Both the position numbers and the translations under genes were made by a program. A stretch of DNA of 5,561 nt. It comes from Synergistaceae bacterium (GTDB taxonomy: Bacteria; Synergistota; Synergistia; Synergistales; Synergistaceae). Below, in pieces: positions 1-4,702 of this stretch. Numbering within the stretch: the stretch's first letter is position 1; each line of letters begins with the position of its first letter. The notes beneath the pieces were generated by a model. It was not told the DNA's origin and did no database searches. It saw only the letters and a list, made by a program, of their open reading frames with translations. The stretch covers positions 1 to 5,561 of the forward strand of contig JAQVPO010000096.1 in assembly GCA_028702015.1 (NCBI GenBank), in the 5' to 3' direction.

Positions 1-14
1 CGCTCTTCCGATCT
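1..14. other. Illumina adapter remnant (probable artefact)
   Basis: The first 14 bases, CGCTCTTCCGATCT, are identical to the 3' end of the Illumina TruSeq adapter and sit exactly at the window edge, where an untrimmed read end would leave them. They are most likely not part of the genome. On the minus strand they add four spurious residues (RSEE) in frame to the truncated metallopeptidase, so the reading frame there stays open only by chance. Genomic sequence probably begins at base 15. Confidence 0.93.
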
Positions 15-356
15 GACGTTTTCTGCTATTAAAAATATATTTTTCTCCAGTTTCAGTTTTTCTTTATCATCAGAAATGAAGCGTTTCAAGGGATATTCTA
101 ACCCTTTATAGAAGAATTTTTCGCCATTTTCATATCTGTGAGGAGGAAGGATCATATTTTTTTTCTTTTTGATTTTTTTCATAAGTCCATCGATCTGAGG
201 AAGGAGAATACGGCTTATTTCGCTGATGGACAGCCCAAACGGCACAGCTGCAAAATATATCCCTGCTGTCGTATCCAGCCCTACCGATATTCTTTTGCGC
301 CTTATGCTTCTCCGAATTTCAAATCTTATTGAATTGATGCTGAGGGTTTCTTTCAT
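15..356 (-). CDS. YgjP/DUF45-type (M48-like) metallopeptidase, N-terminal part, truncated by the window edge
   Basis: Reading leftwards from ATG at 356-354 gives 114 codons without a stop, running off the window. An AGGAGG ribosome binding site at 363-368 lies six bases before the ATG. The protein starts MKETLSINSIRFEIRRSIRR and resembles the N-terminal region of the YgjP/DUF45 family: a basic beta-strand segment with RRSIRRKRISVGLD (residues 15-28), then PFGLSISEI (39-47) where the family has a 'P..ls..ei' helix, a lysine-rich stretch (60-66), and NGEKFFYKGLEYPLKR (77-92), which matches the family's 'sGe.f.ylGreYpLrv' strand. The zinc-binding HExxH motif lies further downstream in this family and is outside the window, so catalytic competence cannot be judged. 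Members are putative zinc proteases, related in fold to SprT/WSS1-type enzymes, with poorly known substrates. The gene is divergent from the ygiQ-like gene. Confidence 0.78.
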
Positions 357-362
357 ATCAAT

Positions 363-399
363 CCTCCTGCAGTTATGGTTCTAAGGGTATACTATAGCA
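363..399 (-). promoter_or_regulatory. Candidate extended -10 promoter and Shine-Dalgarno for the metallopeptidase gene
   Basis: On the minus strand TGC-TATAGT (399-391) matches an extended -10 element (TGnTATAAT, one mismatch). No good -35 box is present 16-18 bases upstream, which extended -10 promoters tolerate. Transcription would start near 384 and give a leader of about 28 bases containing the AGGAGG ribosome binding site at 363-368. The ribosome binding site is clear; the promoter is an inference. Confidence 0.4.
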
Positions 400-422
400 G
401 TCTTGATTAAAAGGGGCACTGT

Positions 423-435
423 TACCGAAGCGGTA
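423..435. repeat. Short inverted repeat TACCG-AAG-CGGTA in the divergent intergenic region
   Basis: A perfect 5-bp inverted repeat with a 3-bp spacer sits between the two divergent genes. It could be a small operator half-site pair or a minor hairpin, but a repeat this short can occur by chance. No convincing sigma-A promoter for the downstream gene was found in the 140-bp gap: TTGATT at 403-408 has no partner -10 box at a normal distance. Confidence 0.25.
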
Positions 436-496
436 TAGGCAAATGAAGTTTAATTTTGATCCTGCTGCCTAAGCATAAAAAGTGGAGAGATGATCA

Positions 497-2344
497 GTGG
501 AAAAAACAAAAACAGATAAGAATCGTGCCAGGGATAAATTTTTACCTGTTAACAGGCAGGACATGGAAAGACGCGGCTGGGAAGATCTGGATTTTCTCCT
601 AATATCCGGCGATGCATATGTTGACCACCCAAGCTTTGGTACAGCAATAATATCAAGGTGGCTCGAAAGCCTCTCTTTCCGTGTCGGCATAATTGCTCAG
701 CCTGACTGGAGGAGCACTGAAGATTTTAAAAGGATGGGGAAACCTCGCATTGGTGTGATGGTAACTGCCGGCAACCTTGATTCCATGCTCAGCCACTATA
801 CTGCATCGGGCAAAAAAAGGAAGACCGACCCATATTCCCCCGGAGGTAGGGCTGGACTGCGCCCTGACAGGGCAACTATAGTCTACTGCAACAGAGTCAG
901 AGAACTTTGGAAAGATGTCCCTCTGGTAATCGGAGGAATAGAAGCAAGTCTCCGCAGGATGTCGCATTATGACTACTGGGGCAACGACGTAAGGAGATCC
1001 ATTCTTGCAGACAGCCGTGCGGATCTGCTCGTTTTCGGTATGGGTGAGCTTGCTGTTAAGGACATAGCAAATGCGCTTGCCCAGGGAAAAGAGGTGAGCC
1101 GGATCAGGGATGTTCCGGGTACCTGCTGGAAGACACATGACCCTGGCAACGCAGCAGACGCTGTGATACTGCCTTCATTTGAAGAGGTCAGGTCTGATAA
1201 AAAAGCGTTTGCAAAGGCATTTAAACAATTCTACATTCAGCAGAACCATTCGAACGGAAGCCGGATCATTCAGGATCAGGGAGCCTGGAATGTCGTACAG
1301 AACAGGCCTGCAAGACCGCTTACAGAGAAAGAAATGGACAAAGTCTATAGTCTGCCTTATACGAGGGCTGCTCATCCTGATTATGAAGAGGCTGGCGGTA
1401 TTCCTGCCCTCGAAGAAGTCCGCTTCAGCATAACCAGCCATAGGGGATGTTTTGGAGAGTGTTCCTTCTGTGCCATTTCTATGCACCAGGGAAGAGTCAT
1501 ACAGGCCAGGAGCGACAGATCAATGATAGATGAAGCCTGGTCATTAAAAAAAATGAAGGACTTCAAGGGATATATACACGATGTAGGGGGGCCCACGGCT
1601 AATTTTATGATACCGTCATGTCCTGATCAGGAAACGAAGGGTACCTGTGCAGGAAAATCATGCCTTTTTCCTGCAGCATGCAAAAAACTCGAGGCAGATC
1701 ACTCCAAATATATCGGTCTTCTTAGAAAACTGAGAGAGATACCGGGTATAAAAAAAGTATTCATCCGTTCCGGACTTAGATATGACTATATTCTTGCTGA
1801 TAAAAAAACAGACTTTCTTGATGAACTTTGCAGATATCACATCAGCGGTCAGCTGAAGATCGCTCCGGAACACGTTAGTCCGGCTGTGCTCAAATTAATG
1901 AGGAAAGTTCCGCGGAATGTAACGGTTAAATTTATTGATGACTACAGGCAGAAAAACAGGGAGCTTGGAATGAAACAGTTTCTTGTCCCGTATTTTATGT
2001 CCTCTCATCCAGGATCAACTATCAGGGAGGCTGTCGATCTGGCGGAGTTTATACGTGACAGCGGGCTGAGGCCTGAACAGGTGCAGGATTTTACTCCAAC
2101 ACCCGGGTCTATGTCCACATGCATGTACTACACTGGGATTGATCCGCTGACAGGGGAAGAGGTATATGTTCCGAGAGATCATGAAGAACGAAAGATGCAG
2201 AGGTCACTTTTGCAGTATTGGGTACCGGAAAATGCAGAAACAGTAAGAAAAGCTCTGATCAAAGCCGGACGGGAGGATCTTATAGGGAATAACAAAAAAT
2301 GTCTTGTCCCGGAGCGCAGCATCAGACGGAGAATAGTAAAATAG
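497..2344 (+). CDS. ygiQ: YgiQ-family (UPF0313) radical SAM protein
   Basis: This is a 615-residue protein of the YgiQ family, uncharacterised radical SAM enzymes expected to carry a 4Fe-4S cluster and cleave S-adenosylmethionine; the substrate is not established. The start is GTG at 497, with a GGAGAG-type ribosome binding site (484-489) seven bases upstream. The N-terminal domain (about residues 15-210) has the family signatures FLPVNRQDMERRGW, DLDFLLISGDAYVDHPSFG and GGIEASLRR. The radical SAM core follows with CFGECSFC (CxxxCxxC: C318, C322, C325) and the GGPTANF motif. A second cysteine group (C375, C384, C389, C395) matches a conserved cysteine-rich insert of the family. The C-terminal part (about 535-600) holds the DUF3362-like region around FTPTPGSMSTCMYYTGIDP and VPRDHEERKMQRSLLQYW. 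E. coli YgiQ is longer (over 700 residues), mainly through its C-terminal tail; shorter forms like this one are common. The gene looks intact. No terminator is evident after it. Confidence 0.93.
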   Translation: MEKTKTDKNRARDKFLPVNRQDMERRGWEDLDFLLISGDAYVDHPSFGTAIISRWLESLSFRVGIIAQPDWRSTEDFKRMGKPRIGVMVTAGNLDSMLSHYTASGKKRKTDPYSPGGRAGLRPDRATIVYCNRVRELWKDVPLVIGGIEASLRRMSHYDYWGNDVRRSILADSRADLLVFGMGELAVKDIANALAQGKEVSRIRDVPGTCWKTHDPGNAADAVILPSFEEVRSDKKAFAKAFKQFYIQQNHSNGSRIIQDQGAWNVVQNRPARPLTEKEMDKVYSLPYTRAAHPDYEEAGGIPALEEVRFSITSHRGCFGECSFCAISMHQGRVIQARSDRSMIDEAWSLKKMKDFKGYIHDVGGPTANFMIPSCPDQETKGTCAGKSCLFPAACKKLEADHSKYIGLLRKLREIPGIKKVFIRSGLRYDYILADKKTDFLDELCRYHISGQLKIAPEHVSPAVLKLMRKVPRNVTVKFIDDYRQKNRELGMKQFLVPYFMSSHPGSTIREAVDLAEFIRDSGLRPEQVQDFTPTPGSMSTCMYYTGIDPLTGEEVYVPRDHEERKMQRSLLQYWVPENAETVRKALIKAGREDLIGNNKKCLVPERSIRRRIVK

Positions 2345-2348
2345 GCTA

Positions 2349-2410
2349 TGGACAATATCAATATCAGGATATAAAATTCTCCCTGTGTTCAGACAGGAAA
2401 TTACAGGAGG
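2349..2410 (+). promoter_or_regulatory. Candidate promoter, leader hairpin and ribosome binding site for the OmpH/Skp gene
   Basis: TGGACA (2349-2354) and TAAAAT (2372-2377) are separated by 17 bases and form a plausible sigma-A promoter just after the ygiQ stop codon. The leader holds a small hairpin, CCTGT (2382-2386) pairing with ACAGG (2393-2397), with a six-base loop. It lacks a following T tract, so it is not a terminator. A strong AGGAGG (2405-2410) stands nine bases before the ATG at 2420. Cotranscription with ygiQ across the 75-bp gap is equally possible. Confidence 0.4.
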
Positions 2411-2419
2411 TTACACCAT

Positions 2420-2839
2420 ATGAAAAAATTGGCAGTATTATTGGTTGCAGTCCTTGCAATATTCTCTGTAAATACAATTGCATCAGCGGCAGAGGAGAAA
2501 GTTGGGTTTGTTGATGAGATGGCTGTCCTTCAGCAGTTCCCCAAGTTTAAGCAGGCTCAGCAGCAGATTGAGGCAATAGGCAAGAAAAAGTCAGAAGCAG
2601 CAAAGGCCGCATTTGACAAGGAAACTGATGAAAAGAAAAAGGCAAACATTGTTCAGAACCTGCAGGTCGAAATGAGAGAAGAAGAGTCCAAGCTGATGAC
2701 CCCTATTCTTAAGGAGATCAATGAAACTATCGCAAAGGTCGCAAAAACCAAGGGTATAACGATAGTGCTGAATAAGGGCCTTGTATACTACGGCGGTATA
2801 GACATAACAAACGATGTGGTGACCGCCCTGAAGAGGTAG
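2420..2839 (+). CDS. OmpH/Skp-family periplasmic chaperone
   Basis: This 139-residue protein belongs to the OmpH/Skp family, periplasmic holdase chaperones that carry unfolded outer-membrane proteins toward the BAM machinery. An N-terminal signal peptide is plain: MKK, a hydrophobic core (residues 4-17), then ASA-AEE with probable signal peptidase I cleavage after A23. The mature protein opens with KVGFVDEMAVLQQFPKFKQ, the usual first strand and helix start, followed by a charged coiled-coil region rich in K, E and Q (about residues 40-105) that would form the tentacle helices. It ends with AKTKGITIVLNKGLVYYGGIDITNDVVTALK, the closing beta strand and helix typical of the family. It is slightly shorter than E. 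coli Skp (about 160 residues). It is not beside bamA, lpxD or fabZ, its usual neighbours in proteobacteria. It is the main evidence for an outer membrane in this organism. No cysteine or lipobox is present, so it should be soluble. Confidence 0.9.
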   Translation: MKKLAVLLVAVLAIFSVNTIASAAEEKVGFVDEMAVLQQFPKFKQAQQQIEAIGKKKSEAAKAAFDKETDEKKKANIVQNLQVEMREEESKLMTPILKEINETIAKVAKTKGITIVLNKGLVYYGGIDITNDVVTALKR

Positions 2840-2854
2840 TATTCTGGAAAAGTC

Positions 2855-2891
2855 AAGCGCCGTTCCGTTAATTCGGGATGGCGCTTTTTTT
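2855..2891 (+). terminator. Strong intrinsic terminator after the OmpH/Skp gene
   Basis: Bases 2855-2867 pair fully with 2874-2886 to give a 13-bp stem (eleven Watson-Crick pairs, two G-U pairs) closed by the six-base loop TTAATT. A run of seven T (2885-2891) begins at the end of the stem. The GC-rich core AGCGCC/GGCGCT makes it stable. It starts 16 bases after the stop codon and should end most transcripts before plsY. Confidence 0.92.
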
Positions 2892-2919
2892 ATATTAAGT
2901 TTTGATCGGCGGTGATCTG

Positions 2920-3516
2920 ATGTCAATTTTCTGGCTGATTTTCGGATATCTTGCAGGCTCATGCCCCACAGGCTACCTCGCGGTAAAAATCCTGAAAGGC
3001 GAGGATGTCCGAGACTTTGGCTCAGGTAATATCGGTGCCACAAACACGGGAAGAGTGTTGGGTAAAAAATGGGCTGTTGCTGTTGCTGTTATTGATATGC
3101 TAAAAGGCGGCATTGCAGTACTTCTGGTATCGATGTTTACAGACAGCAGTTCTATACTGGCGCTGACGGGAGTATTCTCTGTTCTTGGTCATAACTATCC
3201 TGTGTGGCTCAGGCTGCGGGGCGGCAAAGGAGTAGCTACGACATTCGGTGTATTTGCATGCTATGATTTTTTAAATCCCTTCCCCGCTCTTATAGGAGGA
3301 GCTGTGTGGTATGCAGCTCTCAAGACAACAAAATATGTTTGTGTGGCTTCAATAACAGCTCTTTTTGCTTCAGCCCTCCTGATGCCTGTTTTTGGAATGC
3401 CGCGTCCCTATTATCTGTCAGGCCTTTTTCTGGCTGCGCTTTCGGCATGGCGCCATAAGGGCAATATCCAGAGACTGATAGAAGGTAAAGAAGATAAAAC
3501 AGGGCAAAACAATTAA
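2920..3516 (+). CDS. plsY: Glycerol-3-phosphate acyltransferase PlsY (acyl-phosphate dependent)
   Basis: PlsY is an inner-membrane enzyme that transfers an acyl group from acyl-phosphate, made by PlsX, to glycerol-3-phosphate, the first step of phospholipid synthesis. The protein is 198 residues, the usual family length, with about five hydrophobic membrane segments. All three catalytic motifs are present: SGNIGATNTGR (residues 35-45), GHNYPVW with GGKGVAT (90-96 and 101-107, the phosphate-binding loop), and RHKGNIQRL (178-186). D59 and K62 after motif 1 fit the family's D-x-x-K. I chose ATG at 2920 because GGCGGTGATC (2908-2917) pairs well with the anti-Shine-Dalgarno sequence at seven bases; an in-frame TTG at 2902 would add six residues but has no ribosome binding site. 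The gene begins only 28 bases after the upstream terminator. It needs readthrough or a promoter overlapping that terminator; TATATT at 2891-2896 is the only -10-like sequence there and lacks a good -35. Confidence 0.96.
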   Translation: MSIFWLIFGYLAGSCPTGYLAVKILKGEDVRDFGSGNIGATNTGRVLGKKWAVAVAVIDMLKGGIAVLLVSMFTDSSSILALTGVFSVLGHNYPVWLRLRGGKGVATTFGVFACYDFLNPFPALIGGAVWYAALKTTKYVCVASITALFASALLMPVFGMPRPYYLSGLFLAALSAWRHKGNIQRLIEGKEDKTGQNN

Positions 3517-3517
3517 A

Positions 3518-3595
3518 AAGGAATCTGTATTTATCATTTTGTATTCTATTTTTCTGCTGTCTTAAAATACAGGGCAGCTTCTGCTGAAATTCCTT
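3518..3595 (+). other. Possible three-way-junction RNA structure downstream of plsY
   Basis: Two perfect inverted repeats lie back to back on the 5' side. AAGGAAT (3518-3524) pairs with ATTCCTT (3589-3595), and CTGTATTT (3525-3532) pairs with AAATACAG (3565-3572). Between the two 3' arms sits a small hairpin, CAGC-TTCT-GCTG (3575-3586). Together they would fold as an outer 7-bp stem enclosing an 8-bp stem and a 4-bp stem. The octamer TTCTGCTG occurs twice (3552-3559 and 3579-3586), and TGTATT at 3540-3545 offers a competing pairing. No T tract follows, so a simple terminator is unlikely. The base pairing is seen in the sequence, but function is unknown and chance in AT-rich DNA is possible. 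Confidence 0.3.
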
Positions 3596-3609
3596 GATAT
3601 GTCTGCATT

Positions 3610-3636
3610 ATCATCCAATATGATCGTTTTTCTTTT
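3610..3636 (+). terminator. Weak candidate terminator before ctsR
   Basis: ATCAT (3610-3614) can pair with ATGAT (3620-3624) around a five-base loop, followed two bases later by TTTTTCTTTT (3627-3636). The stem is short and AT-rich, so it would be a poor terminator alone. It is the only candidate for ending plsY transcripts before the ctsR promoter. Confidence 0.28.
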
Positions 3637-3647
3637 ACTCTTTTATT

Positions 3648-3664
3648 ATTGACTTATACTGACC
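3648..3664 (-). promoter_or_regulatory. CtsR operator (heptamer direct repeat) overlapping the -35 box
   Basis: On the minus strand the sequence reads GGTCAGT-ATA-AGTCAAT. The CtsR consensus is a direct repeat of RGTCAAA separated by three bases (NAN). The first heptamer matches five of seven positions and the second six of seven, with correct three-base spacing; the central spacer base is T instead of A. The site covers the -35 box of the ctsR promoter, so bound CtsR would block RNA polymerase. Its place upstream of ctsR itself supports autoregulation. Confidence 0.72.
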
Positions 3665-3677
3665 AAAAATATATAAT
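3649..3677 (+). promoter_or_regulatory. Sigma-A-type promoter of the ctsR-mcsA-clpC operon
   Basis: TTGACT (3649-3654) and TATAAT (3672-3677) are spaced by exactly 17 bases, a near-perfect vegetative promoter. Transcription would start at about 3684, giving a leader of about 25 bases before the ctsR start codon. No CIRCE element (the HrcA operator) is seen. Confidence 0.88.
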
Positions 3678-3708
3678 CATTATAGTTTAAGGAAATGGAG
3701 TGACTTAT

Positions 3709-4200
3709 ATGTCTCTGCCGTCATCAAGTCTTACTAAAATTATTGAGGAATATATTACCGAGCTTTTGGAGGAGAATGAAATAGGGGAGGTATCCCTCAG
3801 GAGAAAGGATCTGGCTGAAAGGTTCGGATGTGTGCCAAGCCAGATAAACTATGTCCTGAGAAGCCGCTTTGCCCCTGAAAACGGATTTCTTGTTGAGAGC
3901 CAAAGGGGCGGGCATGGCTATATTAAAGTTATTCAGCTCACGTTCAACAACTGTGATGAAGAGGTAGTCCACCTGGCAGACCTTGTAGGCAATGCAATAA
4001 CAGAGCAGGAGGCTAGGAAACTTCTGGTAAATCTTAAAAACAGAGAGGTAATTTCCCCCCGGGAGCGGCTTATAATTGAGGTTGCGCTGAGAAGTCAGGA
4101 AGAAAACGGAAGATCTCTTTTTGATATTTCGCCTTACAGGAGAGACTTGATGAGGGCCGAACTGCTGAAAAAAATACTTACAAGCCTTGCGCTTGGATGA
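3709..4200 (+). CDS. ctsR: Transcriptional repressor CtsR (class III heat-shock regulator)
   Basis: CtsR is a dimeric winged-helix repressor of clp genes that releases DNA on heat or protein stress. The 163-residue product has the typical length (B. subtilis 154). The N-terminal DNA-binding domain is clear: LTKIIEEYITELLEE (residues 8-22), a helix-turn-helix around SLRRKDLAERFGCVPSQINY (29-48), then FLVESQRGGHGYIKV (60-74), the beta wing. R66 matches the arginine that is phosphorylated by McsB in Bacillus and needed for DNA binding. The wing loop reads GGHG where the family usually has GGGG. The C-terminal dimerisation and ClpC-contact domain follows (about 80-163), with the conserved SPRERLIIEVAL. 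I chose ATG at 3709 because GGAG (3697-3700) stands eight bases upstream and the protein then aligns with the family start; an in-frame GTG at 3700 would add three residues. It is the first gene of its operon. Confidence 0.95.
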   Translation: MSLPSSSLTKIIEEYITELLEENEIGEVSLRRKDLAERFGCVPSQINYVLRSRFAPENGFLVESQRGGHGYIKVIQLTFNNCDEEVVHLADLVGNAITEQEARKLLVNLKNREVISPRERLIIEVALRSQEENGRSLFDISPYRRDLMRAELLKKILTSLALG

Positions 4201-4210
4201 GGTGATCCTA

Positions 4211-4696
4211 ATGCTGTGCGAACGCTGCGGTGTAAATAAAGCCGAAGTGCATCTTATGAGGATTGTAAATGGGAAACGAGTTGTGGACTATCTTTGCAGA
4301 CAGTGTGCAAAAGAAGTCATACCGTTTGACGAAGCCGCGAAGATGATGAAAATGACACTTTCTCTGGAGGGAATACTTGATCTTCAGGAAGCTCTCAAGG
4401 ATTTGATTCTGCCAGCGATGACCGGAATGGATGAAAATACCGATATAGAACTGACCTGTCCTCACTGCGGACAGTCCATACCATGGTCAATGCTTCTTCC
4501 TTCTGAGAAAAAATGTGCTGAAAAAGTCCCCTGCGCAGAAAGCACTGGTGTGCCTGCTGTCAAAAAGGATAAGCTTTTTTTGCTGAAGGATGAGATGGCG
4601 GCCGCGGTAAAGACGGAGAATTACGAGCTTGCAGCTCAGATAAGGGATAAGATAAGAAATTTAGAAGAAAATAATGACGAAGAAAAGGATGCGTGA
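4211..4696 (+). CDS. mcsA: McsA-like zinc-finger protein with UVR domain
   Basis: In Bacillus, McsA activates the arginine kinase McsB and takes part in stress control of CtsR and ClpC. This 161-residue form is shorter than B. subtilis McsA (185). The first zinc finger is intact: CERC (C3, C6) and CRQC (C29, C32). The second begins with CPHC (C83, C86), but the closing pair is C102 and C108, spaced CxxxxxC instead of the usual CxxC. A C-terminal UVR (UvrB/UvrC) motif spans about residues 121-152, ending YELAAQIRDKIRNLE, a helical pair used for protein contact. The start ATG at 4211 follows GAGGTGATC (4199-4207), a near-perfect anti-Shine-Dalgarno match that overlaps the ctsR stop codon, so translation is probably coupled. 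An in-frame TTG at 4187 inside ctsR is unlikely to be used. No mcsB follows: clpC starts six bases after the stop, so its kinase partner is absent here. Confidence 0.88.
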   Translation: MLCERCGVNKAEVHLMRIVNGKRVVDYLCRQCAKEVIPFDEAAKMMKMTLSLEGILDLQEALKDLILPAMTGMDENTDIELTCPHCGQSIPWSMLLPSEKKCAEKVPCAESTGVPAVKKDKLFLLKDEMAAAVKTENYELAAQIRDKIRNLEENNDEEKDA

Positions 4697-4702
4697 AGCT
4701 AG

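Noticed and set aside
160..181. A-rich homopolymer runs in the metallopeptidase gene as a programmed slippage site
   Set aside because: The frame is continuous through them and encodes a plausible lysine-rich helix (residues 60-66); nothing suggests a frameshift.
138..332. 64-codon plus-strand open frame
   Set aside because: It lies opposite the metallopeptidase gene, has no ribosome binding site and shows no family features. The minus-strand frame has AGGAGG and recognisable motifs.
653..1138. 161-codon minus-strand open frame inside ygiQ
   Set aside because: It is a shadow of the well-supported ygiQ frame, with no ribosome binding site and a composition unlike a real protein.
2382..2397. 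Hairpin in the skp leader as a ygiQ terminator
   Set aside because: The stem is only five base pairs and no T tract follows.
2902..2919. TTG start for PlsY, six residues longer
   Set aside because: No ribosome binding site precedes it, whereas ATG 2920 has GGCGGTGATC at good spacing and gives the normal N-terminus.
2591..3043. 150-codon minus-strand open frame across the skp-plsY junction
   Set aside because: It runs antisense over two recognised genes and the terminator hairpin, and has no family signature.
3517..3699. Small gene or riboswitch between plsY and ctsR
   Set aside because: No open frame with a ribosome binding site was seen, and no known riboswitch pattern was recognised. Only the structural repeats, the promoter and the operator are supported.
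3700..3708. GTG start for CtsR, three residues longer
   Set aside because: It would use up the GGAG ribosome binding site of ATG 3709. AAGGA upstream could serve it, so it is not fully excluded, but ATG fits the family better.
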